37,994 bases of DNA from a virus. The number at the start of each line of letters is the position of its first letter. Position 1 is the first letter of the stretch. Location of the stretch: positions 1 through 37,994 of IMG/VR virus record IMGVR_UViG_3300013116_000028; one strand, 5' to 3'. Below are positions 17,836-23,269 of the stretch, in pieces. The notes under the pieces are model-generated. The model searched no databases, had not been told where the DNA came from, and saw nothing but the letters and a program-made list of their open reading frames with translations. The position numbers were made by a program, and so were the translations under genes.

Positions 17836-19767
17836 TTACCTCGCCAAAAGTTCTGCGTCACCCGTAAGCCAAGTCGGACGCCACTGTCGATTGTTAACTA
17901 TAGTCGGCATATAAAGTTTCTCTAAATTATGTTCGAGAAACCATTGTGCCATAACGCAGTCATCCGTGCGTGAACCGGTCCCTTCAGCATTCCAGCGTGT
18001 TACTTCGTTGACGAGAAGTAGCGAATGAGGTCTTGCTTCAGTGTTCTGTTTACCGGGCAAACGCACTCTGCCGACACGCCATAATGGAGCGAGCATTTGC
18101 ACTCCGTATTTGGGGTCGCCTTTATTTTTAGAATGCGTGTAATGAGGGATAAGTTGGACATTTCGTAATGCCGCCCAGCGTCGGAAATGGTCGTATTGGA
18201 GAATGAACTTCTGTGCAGCGTTAGCTTCAATCACCCAATGAGTAATCGGGTGCCCCATATCGTTGCTTATCTGCCACCAATCCTCGGCTACACCCGTGAA
18301 TCGTTGTTGTTCATGGCTCCAATCCAAAAAGGACGGTGCATCCATCTTACGCCGATATGACTCCAAAAGGTAACGAAACTCTGTTTCGGGGTTATACGCC
18401 CAACATTGGATAGCCCAATAGTTCGCTGGAGAGGGATCTGCTGTTGCTATAACAAACATTTCACCACTCACATTTTGTGGTAACTCCCACAAACCTCGGT
18501 CATTATCCCAACATCCGGGGTGGTGTACCCCATCTTTACCCGGTCCGCCGGTCACCCAAAGGGGGTCTACCAGCACATTGGCAGGGTTTACATCCAACTG
18601 CTGATAAAGAATTTCGAATCTATCAGGCGTTTGTGCTTTGATATGCCGTAATCGTCGCCAAGGTAACCGCCTCGGATACAAGAGGCATCCTTCGGGCCAC
18701 GGTTCTGCATGTGGTTTGTGTGTTTCAGGATCACCTGAACAAATCTCTTCATAATGTGCTTGATATTTGAGATGAGCGTATTTTCTCCATTCGTCTGGAG
18801 CGTCTTCTGGGTCAAATTCGTCGAGTTCGTAGTCGTCCGGGGGCGCAACTTTATCAAGTGCGTATCGGTAAATGTCGTCAGCGGACATTCGCTGTCCTTG
18901 TAATACGAGTAATCCACCGGGTTCGAGCCGAGTTTCAGCCACTTCATCCCACCATCTTCGCATATCTTCACGGGCCTCAGCGGATCTCATCTTTCGTGGG
19001 TCGTATACGTCGTCCCATATCACTAGATCGAAACGGCCACCCAAGAAACCAGAGTCCATTCCGAACGCAGACCACGTTGGTTCTTTTTGGGAAAGGGGTG
19101 TGTCGTCTTTTTGTAAAACAGTGAATGCTTCGGCCCGCCAGATTTCTGACGAATCTGGCTTGAACATGCCGAAGTCCTCTTGCAACGTAGCCTCAGCGTC
19201 AACCGCTAAGTTAAGTCGAACATCGTTCAACTCTGCTTTTACAGGGTGCGCTCGATCAAGTTCGGCACGCAACCTGCGGCAATACCATTCTGCTAGTCGT
19301 TGTGTTGAGGAACCGATCATCCCACGGATAGCTCGGTTACGCACAGTTGCCCATGCGGGTAATACTTTAGCAAAGAATGTTGATTTTCCCGTACCGGGGG
19401 GAGCGTTAATTACGACGTACTCTTCGTATTCTGTCTCCATGAGACCCATAATGCGTTCGGTTGCTTCAACTTGCCACGGTTGTAAAATAATCCCGAAATA
19501 CCTTTTGGCAAAGATTTCGATATTATCGTAAGCAGCCTGCGCCTCGGGACAAAGTTCATCATATTTAGGTACCTCCGGTTGAATTGTTTTGCCGAGGGCT
19601 TCTTGGGCGGCGATGTAATTTCTCGGGGCTTTGTCCCCTTCTGCGTCTCGGCAAGCGTGGTAAGAAATGTCGCATTCTTTTGCTGCGGCATAAAGCGATT
19701 TCCCCTGACGGCGAAGAGCTTGGTAATCCGCCCATTTCTCTATAGTTATTGCTTTCCCTGATGGCAT
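17836..19767 (-). CDS. terL: Terminase large subunit (packaging ATPase-nuclease)
   Basis: 643 aa. Walker A is NAPPGTGKST (121-130) and Walker B FDLVIWDD (246-253). The nuclease acidic residues are likely D443 in TADPS, E513 in VIEAN and D601/D602 in RTDDCVM. It packages DNA through the portal and cuts concatemers. Residues 11-45 (WADYQALRRQGKSLYAAAKECDIS...) look like a helix-turn-helix, a fold normally carried by the small terminase subunit; no separate small subunit gene is apparent next to it, so recognition may be built in. A nine-base gap separates it from the Cys-rich gene upstream. Confidence 0.93.
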   Translation of the reverse strand: MPSGKAITIEKWADYQALRRQGKSLYAAAKECDISYHACRDAEGDKAPRNYIAAQEALGKTIQPEVPKYDELCPEAQAAYDNIEIFAKRYFGIILQPWQVEATERIMGLMETEYEEYVVINAPPGTGKSTFFAKVLPAWATVRNRAIRGMIGSSTQRLAEWYCRRLRAELDRAHPVKAELNDVRLNLAVDAEATLQEDFGMFKPDSSEIWRAEAFTVLQKDDTPLSQKEPTWSAFGMDSGFLGGRFDLVIWDDVYDPRKMRSAEAREDMRRWWDEVAETRLEPGGLLVLQGQRMSADDIYRYALDKVAPPDDYELDEFDPEDAPDEWRKYAHLKYQAHYEEICSGDPETHKPHAEPWPEGCLLYPRRLPWRRLRHIKAQTPDRFEILYQQLDVNPANVLVDPLWVTGGPGKDGVHHPGCWDNDRGLWELPQNVSGEMFVIATADPSPANYWAIQCWAYNPETEFRYLLESYRRKMDAPSFLDWSHEQQRFTGVAEDWWQISNDMGHPITHWVIEANAAQKFILQYDHFRRWAALRNVQLIPHYTHSKNKGDPKYGVQMLAPLWRVGRVRLPGKQNTEARPHSLLLVNEVTRWNAEGTGSRTDDCVMAQWFLEHNLEKLYMPTIVNNRQWRPTWLTGDAELLAR

Positions 19768-19776
19768 ATCAGCCCC

Positions 19777-20049
19777 TTATTGGCAAGATTCACAAATCTC
19801 TGGATTTTCTAAATCACATTCGATTACTTCGTCATCATCAAAAGGATCTACTTCTAGTCGTTCCCCCATCAATTCAGGGTTCTGTTCAAAAACTTCCATA
19901 AGTGTCAGCGGCTCCACATCTACAGGTTCTCCATAATCAAAACAAAAACAGTCATCGGCACAGTCAGGGCAATAATCGCAAGCACAGTCGTAATGATAGA
20001 AGTGACAAATACATTCTTCTTCTTCACAATCACAACCGTAAATAACCAT
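19777..20049 (-). CDS. 90-aa cysteine-rich acidic protein
   Basis: Thirteen cysteines: ten in residues 6-36 (C6, 8, 13, 15, 22, 24, 27, 30, 34, 36) as CxC and CxxC pairs, and three near the end (78, 86, 89). Between them is a Glu/Asp-rich stretch. No signal peptide, so it is probably cytosolic and may bind several metal ions or an Fe-S cluster. Its ATG shares a base with the ferredoxin stop (TAATG), so translation is coupled. It might supply or protect iron or zinc for the ferredoxin or other phage metalloproteins; that is inference. No family recognised. Confidence 0.75.
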   Translation of the reverse strand: MVIYGCDCEEEECICHFYHYDCACDYCPDCADDCFCFDYGEPVDVEPLTLMEVFEQNPELMGERLEVDPFDDDEVIECDLENPEICESCQ

Positions 20050-20291
20050 TACCCAGAACTTACTTCAATGTAAATACATTCCCCCGGACACTCTTCCGCT
20101 GATTCTATAACAGCTTCCAAATCGTCGTCTTTGAAGTTCGCTAACCCAAACGCCCCACCCGGGTCGTCGAACACATGCCCGTTTTCTTGCACATAGGCAA
20201 GCCCGTCATCTCGCATAACGAAAACTTCAGGACATATTTCTGCACACAACCCATCACCGGTACAGAGATCTTGATCGATCCAGACTTTCAT
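20049..20291 (-). CDS. Ferredoxin with a single Fe-S cluster, Asp-type ligand set
   Basis: 80 aa. The motif C10-TG-D13-GL-C16-AEI-C20-P, with C68-P near the C-terminus, matches small one-cluster bacterial/archaeal ferredoxins. The second cysteine is replaced by Asp, as in Pyrococcus furiosus ferredoxin, where CxxDxxCxxxC binds a [4Fe-4S] cluster that converts easily to [3Fe-4S]. It carries electrons in the cytosol; the partner is unknown. There is an extra C72. Start and stop are shared with Cys-rich genes on both sides (TAATG twice). Phage ferredoxins are known mainly as plant-type [2Fe-2S] proteins in cyanophages; this is a different class. Confidence 0.88.
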   Translation of the reverse strand: MKVWIDQDLCTGDGLCAEICPEVFVMRDDGLAYVQENGHVFDDPGGAFGLANFKDDDLEAVIESAEECPGECIYIEVSSG

Positions 20292-20374
20292 TAGCCATCC
20301 ATGTGTCCGCAGCAGTCACAATGGTTGCATCTACACGGGCATGACTCACAACTACAATTTAGGCATTTCCTCAT
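20291..20374 (-). CDS. 27-aa metallothionein-like cysteine-rich peptide
   Basis: A very short leftward ORF with nine cysteines in 27 residues (C4, 7, 9, 12, 14, 16, 19, 21, 22) and two histidines. The Cys spacing alternates CxC, CxxC and CC. Its ATG sits in an ATGA overlap with the stop of the gene before it, and its TAA shares a base with the ferredoxin ATG, so it is locked in translation order with both. That coupling is the main reason to believe it is real. A metal-binding or Fe-S-related role is inferred from composition alone. Confidence 0.6.
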   Translation of the reverse strand: MRKCLNCSCESCPCRCNHCDCCGHMDG

Positions 20375-20553
20375 CCTTCACCGCCATGTGTGTCTTCAGG
20401 AACATATTTCTTGTAAGGGTACATCAATGAATGTTTCTCAAAAACAGAGTCGTGGTTAAACCAGATCCGATCTTCAACAAAATACGGACGCACAATCGGT
20501 CTAATTTTGAAACCCTGACCGGCACACACTGAAAGCTTAAACTTTGTTCCCAT
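20371..20553 (-). CDS. 60-aa protein of unknown function
   Basis: Starts directly after the TAA of the preceding gene and ends in an ATGA overlap with the 27-aa Cys-rich peptide. The sequence is mixed aromatic and basic (FVEDRIWFNHDSVFEKHSLM), with one Cys and no recognised motif. Its place in an unbroken chain of coupled small genes supports it. It is not assignable to a family. Confidence 0.5.
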   Translation of the reverse strand: MGTKFKLSVCAGQGFKIRPIVRPYFVEDRIWFNHDSVFEKHSLMYPYKKYVPEDTHGGEG

Positions 20554-20871
20554 TTAACAACCCATATCTTTTCGTAACTGCTCCCACACTGACCATTGAG
20601 ATTCTGTCCAGTTATGGTCGATTGTATTGTAAAGCTGAGAACACTGGGCACCATACCCCGTTCCCTGCAACAACGCAGGAATCTCAGGTTCCGGGTCAGA
20701 CCCAAAAGGCCACCACATCAACAAAGCACCAATAGCGGTAGCAATAGCTACCCCAGCAGCAGTAATCGCTTTAATAATCTTTTTTATTGCTTCTGACCAA
20801 GCATCCGCTTTATCAGCAACATCCTCAATAGTCACAACAATTCCAACTGGACAGGAGAAGGAACACCCCAT
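20554..20871 (-). CDS. Small membrane protein, about 105 aa
   Basis: One clear hydrophobic segment (about residues 33-53, IKAITAAGVAIATAIGALLMWW) follows a charged helix and precedes a C-terminal soluble part with WTESQWSVWEQLRKD. It overlaps the methylase-like gene by 40 bases if the ATG at 20871 is used; an internal GTG near residue 13 would shorten the overlap, and neither has a strong ribosome site. It could be a membrane-anchored spanin or holin-like accessory or a host-interaction protein. The lysis genes are elsewhere, so I leave function open. Confidence 0.55.
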   Translation of the reverse strand: MGCSFSCPVGIVVTIEDVADKADAWSEAIKKIIKAITAAGVAIATAIGALLMWWPFGSDPEPEIPALLQGTGYGAQCSQLYNTIDHNWTESQWSVWEQLRKDMGC

Positions 20872-21413
20872 TGAGAAGCCATCGCTTCCGCAACCCCCGA
20901 ATATGTCAGACTTCTCGTTTTCGCTCTATCAGGTGAAGGCCACATAAGCCAAGACTTCTGCTCTCTCCCCCTAACAACATTCGTAGACCTCAACATTGGC
21001 AGATTTTTTAACCATAAACAAGTCCGTTTAAGTTCCCCGTGACCGAACTGATAAGGATTAAAAATTTGGTCCGGTTTACGAATATGGGTACTAATCAAAC
21101 CCACCGGATTTTCTATACAGATTCTGTCAATAGGCGCTTCCATCAACAACCTGACAAAATCCAACGCTTCACGCTGTTCTTCACGTTTATCAGGAAACCA
21201 CCTCGCCCCCGACACCGTTAAATGCGTACATGGCGGAAACGCAATCATCAGATCCCAGCCATCCCCCAAAATATCTGACACATCACCCTGATAATGACTA
21301 TTCAGAGGGTCGCCCTCCGAAGGCAACAAATCGCAACTAACAGCATCATGCCCCCGTTCCACAAAGGAATCTCGCACACGACCAGAAAACTCGCAAGCAA
21401 CAAGAACTTTCAT
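20832..21413 (-). CDS. Cytosine-C5-methyltransferase-like protein
   Basis: 193 aa with a Rossmann-type start (ACEFSGRVRDSF, 6-17), an acidic motif II (SCDLLPSEG), the catalytic-type PPC (60-62) and ENP (101-103). These are motifs I, II, IV and VI of DNA cytosine-C5 methyltransferases. It is about half the usual length and shows no target-recognition domain, as in many short phage relatives; it may be a DNA-modifying enzyme with an altered reaction. I chose the ATG at 21413 because the 20 extra upstream residues are a shadow of the preceding small gene. Likely role: protecting phage DNA from restriction. Confidence 0.75.
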   Translation of the reverse strand: MKVLVACEFSGRVRDSFVERGHDAVSCDLLPSEGDPLNSHYQGDVSDILGDGWDLMIAFPPCTHLTVSGARWFPDKREEQREALDFVRLLMEAPIDRICIENPVGLISTHIRKPDQIFNPYQFGHGELKRTCLWLKNLPMLRSTNVVRGREQKSWLMWPSPDRAKTRSLTYSGVAEAMASQWGVPSPVQLELL

Positions 21414-21420
21414 TTTCCGT

Positions 21421-21546
21421 CTACGAAGGTGAGAGTTTCCCATCATTAATACGAGACTGATTGCCATCACCACGCATCAAACGCCAAATCTCTTCAGCCT
21501 CAATCTGGGAACGCTCCCTCTCCACAATCATTTTCTTTTCAGCCAT
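21421..21546 (-). CDS. 41-aa charged protein, first gene of leftward operon
   Basis: Starts MAEKKMIVERERSQIEAEE and is mostly charged helix. GGAG lies 8 bases before the ATG. It is the first ORF after the non-coding divergence region, seven bases before the methylase-like gene. No family recognised. The upstream extension to 21705 is Cys/Pro-rich and is rejected because it runs through structured leader sequence. Confidence 0.55.
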   Translation of the reverse strand: MAEKKMIVERERSQIEAEEIWRLMRGDGNQSRINDGKLSPS

Positions 21547-21900
21547 CAAAAACTCCAAAAATTGAGTGAACCCCCAGACCTGACATGATACAGTACAAAC
21601 GCACTCGCCGCTAACACCGGTCCGATCGCCCGTCAGAGGGGCATCTGACTCCGTGTCCAGACACGACGGCCCAACACAAACCGGGGGGCACGGAGCGACC
21701 AGCACAGAGAGGCTAGGTCAAGGCAAGAGAGGCCCCAACACTCGGAGGATACCAAGGAATAAACCACACACCAAACAAACAACTGAACCAAACCCACCAA
21801 AACAACGTATAACACGTGTAAGAAAGGGCAGGGCCTCGGCACATCCCCCCTTACGAACCAAACAAACGAAGTTAACCACACGGGGGTAGGAAGACTAAAG
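21547..21900 (-). promoter_or_regulatory. Leader of the leftward operon, A/C-rich on the + strand
   Basis: No convincing gene. From about 21660 to 21890 the + strand is strongly A/C-rich and poor in T, so the leftward RNA would be G/U-rich. It contains inverted repeats GTCAGA/TCTGAC (21632-21637 with 21644-21649), CTCCGTG/CACGGAG (21649-21655 with 21689-21695) and CGTGT/ACACG (21652-21656 with 21661-21665); the last two compete. ACACGTGT near 21810 is a perfect palindrome and could be an operator. Leftward promoters must lie here, but no good -35/-10 pair stands out. Confidence 0.5.
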
Positions 21901-21910
21901 ATTTAACGAT

Positions 21911-21930
21911 GGGGGTAGATCCTGGATTTT
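21911..21930 (+). repeat. GGGGGTAG repeat plus first CCTGGATTTT box
   Basis: GGGGGTAG at 21911-21918 is a direct repeat of 21882-21889. CCTGGATTTT at 21921-21930 recurs at 22844-22853 and 24240-24249. All three boxes are on the + strand of the rightward region; the second and third share a 21-base context with only three differences (22833-22853 and 24229-24249). The boxes precede hairpins in each case. Function unknown; an RNA-level site such as an antitermination or protein-binding box is possible. Confidence 0.5.
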
Positions 21931-22136
21931 GAAGGGTTGTGTGGGTGTGGGGGGTGTGAGCTTTAGGGATTAATGAGCCTCCGGCGGCCACGGAGTGATC
22001 CGTGGACGATCAGCCGGGCGCTCCCGGCGGAGCAGAGGATTAGGCGTGTCCGACAATCCCGCATCTTTCCCAAGTGCGGGGAAAGAAGTCGGGGATTGCC
22101 TCGGGGATGCTGCGGGCCTTTTGGAGCTTACGCAAA

Positions 22137-22256
22137 CGATCACATCCGAGTTCGAACATCGACAGGGAGAACGAGACGAGTTTCTCCCGGCCCCTGTTTT
22201 GGGGGGCCAGAAACTCTAAGGGAGAATGAGAACCAGTCGATGCTCGGATGTGACCG
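22137..22256 (+). other. Four-part nested stem within the RNA candidate
   Basis: TCACATCCGAG (22140-22150) pairs with 22243-22253 over 11 bases, CATCGAC (22157-22163) with 22236-22242, GAGTTTCT (22178-22185) with 22209-22216, and GGCCCC (22189-22194) with 22203-22208. The 3' sides of the first two and of the last two are contiguous, with bulges TTCGAA and CCC on the 5' side. The internal loop carries GGGAGAACGAGA on one side and GGGAGAATGAGA on the other. The strand is not settled: one flanking A/C mismatch would be a wobble pair on the minus strand. Confidence 0.7.
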
Positions 22257-22295
22257 CCCGTTGGGTTCAAGCACTTGTAAAGTACCTCCTTGCGG

Positions 22296-22350
22296 ATCCG
22301 CTCGTGCAATCTCATTTGACTAGAGCGGATTACTCTGCGGGAGAGATTGC
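22296..22350 (+). other. Possible H-type pseudoknot (ABA'B')
   Basis: ATCCGCTC (22296-22303) is the perfect complement of GAGCGGAT (22323-22330), and GCAATCTC (22306-22313) is the perfect complement of GAGATTGC (22343-22350). The order A, B, A', B' is that of an H-type pseudoknot with two 8-bp stems. If both do not form together they are alternative folds. The unit lies inside the long-range stem 22274-22286/22409-22421 and abuts the 15-bp hairpin. Confidence 0.6.
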
Positions 22351-22394
22351 TTTTATGTTACAGAGGGGAGAACAAGAGACTCTGTAACATAAAA
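22351..22394 (+). other. Perfect 15-bp hairpin
   Basis: TTTTATGTTACAGAG (22351-22365) pairs without mismatch with 22380-22394, leaving a 14-base loop that begins GGGAGAACAAGA (22366-22377). That loop motif is the third copy of the motif in the internal loop at 22165 and 22220. No U-run follows the stem, so it is not a simple terminator. Confidence 0.75.
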
Positions 22395-22483
22395 CCCGGC
22401 GGACTGCGGGTACTTGACAAGCACTCGAATTTGCGTTTCGAGGGCGTTAGCCCGCCCAAGGGGGGAGGGAAGGAAAGGGAATT

Positions 22484-22828
22484 ATGCCTGAATTTAGAAG
22501 TGGCTTGAAGTGGGAAGAGTGGGGAGAGAGAGTTTTCCTTGAACTTGACGAGGCGGGGGAACTCCTAGAGGGCGAGTGCTCTTCTCCTAAGTACTTGCCT
22601 TGGAAAATTGACAAAGTTAACGAGTTTTGGGCGCAACACATGGGACCTTACGACGTTGCTTGGTGTTTTAAGCCTCGGATGCAGCGGTTTTACTACAGGA
22701 CTCCAATTTGGATACAGATTGGGGAGAACGAGGGCGAAGGATACAAGAAGACGGAGCTTAACTTCGAAGAGAGACTGATTTGCGGGCATAGGGCTGAGTG
22801 CAAGGGACAGGAGGTGCTGGATGTTTAA
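22484..22828 (+). CDS. 114-aa protein, first gene of the rightward operon
   Basis: Not recognised. The frame starts MPEFRSGLKWEEWGERVFLE and is Glu/Trp-rich with aromatic clusters (WCFKPRMQRFYYRTPIWIQIG). Two cysteines lie near the end (ICGHRAEC). A purine-rich site (GGAAAGGG) precedes the ATG at good spacing. It is the first gene after the structured region, and the next gene overlaps its last eight bases. A small soluble early protein; function unknown. Confidence 0.65.
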   Translation: MPEFRSGLKWEEWGERVFLELDEAGELLEGECSSPKYLPWKIDKVNEFWAQHMGPYDVAWCFKPRMQRFYYRTPIWIQIGENEGEGYKKTELNFEERLICGHRAECKGQEVLDV

Positions 22829-23195
22829 AGGAATTAGATTTACCCTGGATTTTAAAGAAATTTTCGCCTCCGGCGGGCAACGGAAAAGAGCGCCGTTGCA
22901 TCACGCTCTTTTTTGCGGCAACGTAAACGAACGTTGCCTTCCTTGTGACCTCACTGGTGACCAGTGGAATCAGCATGTAGTTGAACGGATCGAGAGGTTG
23001 AAGGTGTTACAGAACCAGATGTTACAAAACAGGAGGGACGACATGTCCAAAGTTAAATGGGAAACGGTGCCGTTGCATCGTGTTGGTGACGTAAGGAAGC
23101 AGGACCGCTGGTCTTGGGCCTTGGATTTACTGATTGTGGACAAGGTTGTTCACTGGTCGGTAGAAGACCAAACGTTATCCGAACTGACTGATTGA
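22821..23195 (+). CDS. 124-aa protein with attenuator-like sequence near its start
   Basis: AGGAGG stands six bases before the ATG at 22821. A second AGGAGG stands six bases before an in-frame ATG at 23043, which would give a 50-aa product (MSKVKWETVPLHR...), so two products are possible. The first 40 codons overlap a CCTGGATTTT box and several inverted repeats. Residues 32-42 contain CGNVNERCLPC, a possible metal site. No family recognised. Either the front part is a real domain, or it is a regulatory leader peptide for the 23043 gene. Confidence 0.55.
   Translation: MFKGIRFTLDFKEIFASGGQRKRAPLHHALFCGNVNERCLPCDLTGDQWNQHVVERIERLKVLQNQMLQNRRDDMSKVKWETVPLHRVGDVRKQDRWSWALDLLIVDKVVHWSVEDQTLSELTD
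22877..22938 (+). promoter_or_regulatory. Attenuator-like set of competing hairpins
   Basis: GCAACGG (22877-22883) pairs with CCGTTGC (22893-22899). AAAAGAGCG (22884-22892), in the loop of that hairpin, pairs with CGCTCTTTT (22904-22912), which is followed by more T to give a six-T run (22909-22914), an intrinsic-terminator form. GGCAACGT (22917-22924) pairs with ACGTTGCC (22931-22938) right after it. The first two stems exclude each other, as in antiterminator/terminator switches. CGCTCTTT also resembles boxA of antitermination sites. The set lies in the start of a reading frame, so translation could control it. Confidence 0.5.
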
Positions 23196-23199
23196 CAGT

Positions 23200-23230
23200 A
23201 TGACCTACTCGGCGTGCCCGGGTGGGTCAT
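23200..23230 (+). terminator. 13-bp hairpin between rightward genes
   Basis: Thirteen bases (23200-23212) pair with 23218-23230 across a CGTGC loop. The two T/G wobble pairs are good only on the + strand, so this is an RNA structure of the rightward transcript. No U-run follows, so it is better read as a pause, processing or stabilising stem between the 124-aa gene and the 318-aa gene. The next gene has AAGGAGG just ahead of its ATG. Confidence 0.6.
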
Positions 23231-23269
23231 GGGGGCTAATCAGTCCCGAACATATAAGGAGGGTCAGCT

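Larger units (their letters stand above)
21961..22453 (+). ncRNA. Candidate large structured RNA at the divergence point
   Basis: About 490 bases with no convincing gene and dense, mostly nested inverted repeats. In order: a three-way junction (CTCCG/CGGAG closing CCACGG/CCGTGG and GCCGGG/CCCGGC, 21979-22032); a 12-pair stem with a two-base bulge (22049-22060 with 22092-22105) closing CTTTCCC/GGGAAAG (22065-22085); a four-part stem (22137-22256); a 12-of-13 stem (22274-22286 with 22409-22421) closing an ABA'B' pair and a perfect 15-bp hairpin; then CTCGAA/TTCGAG (22424-22442) and GGGC/GCCC (22442-22453). I infer + strand because it leads into the rightward genes. It could instead be a replication origin or a long leader. 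No known RNA class recognised. Confidence 0.6.

Noticed and set aside
21653-21889. 78-codon rightward frame in the A/C-rich leader
   Set aside because: Thr/Pro/Lys-rich composition follows from the A/C bias; no ribosome site and no coding signal.
22130-22180. GCA AAC GAT after GCTTAC, like the start of a tmRNA tag
   Set aside because: No stop after a short hydrophobic tag, no tRNA-like acceptor or T-arm at the ends, and the bases belong to a long stem instead.
21973-22323. Open frames of 74-116 codons across the structured region
   Set aside because: They differ on both strands, have Arg/Gly/Ser-rich GC-driven composition and no ribosome sites, and all cross the nested stems.
22200-22440. 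N4-type hairpin promoters for a virion RNA polymerase
   Set aside because: Loops are too long (N4 promoters have three-base loops) and no virion polymerase was recognised.
22366-22480. TTGACA at 22414-22419 as a simple promoter -35 box
   Set aside because: No matching -10 box at 16-18 bases; the sequence is an arm of the long-range stem.
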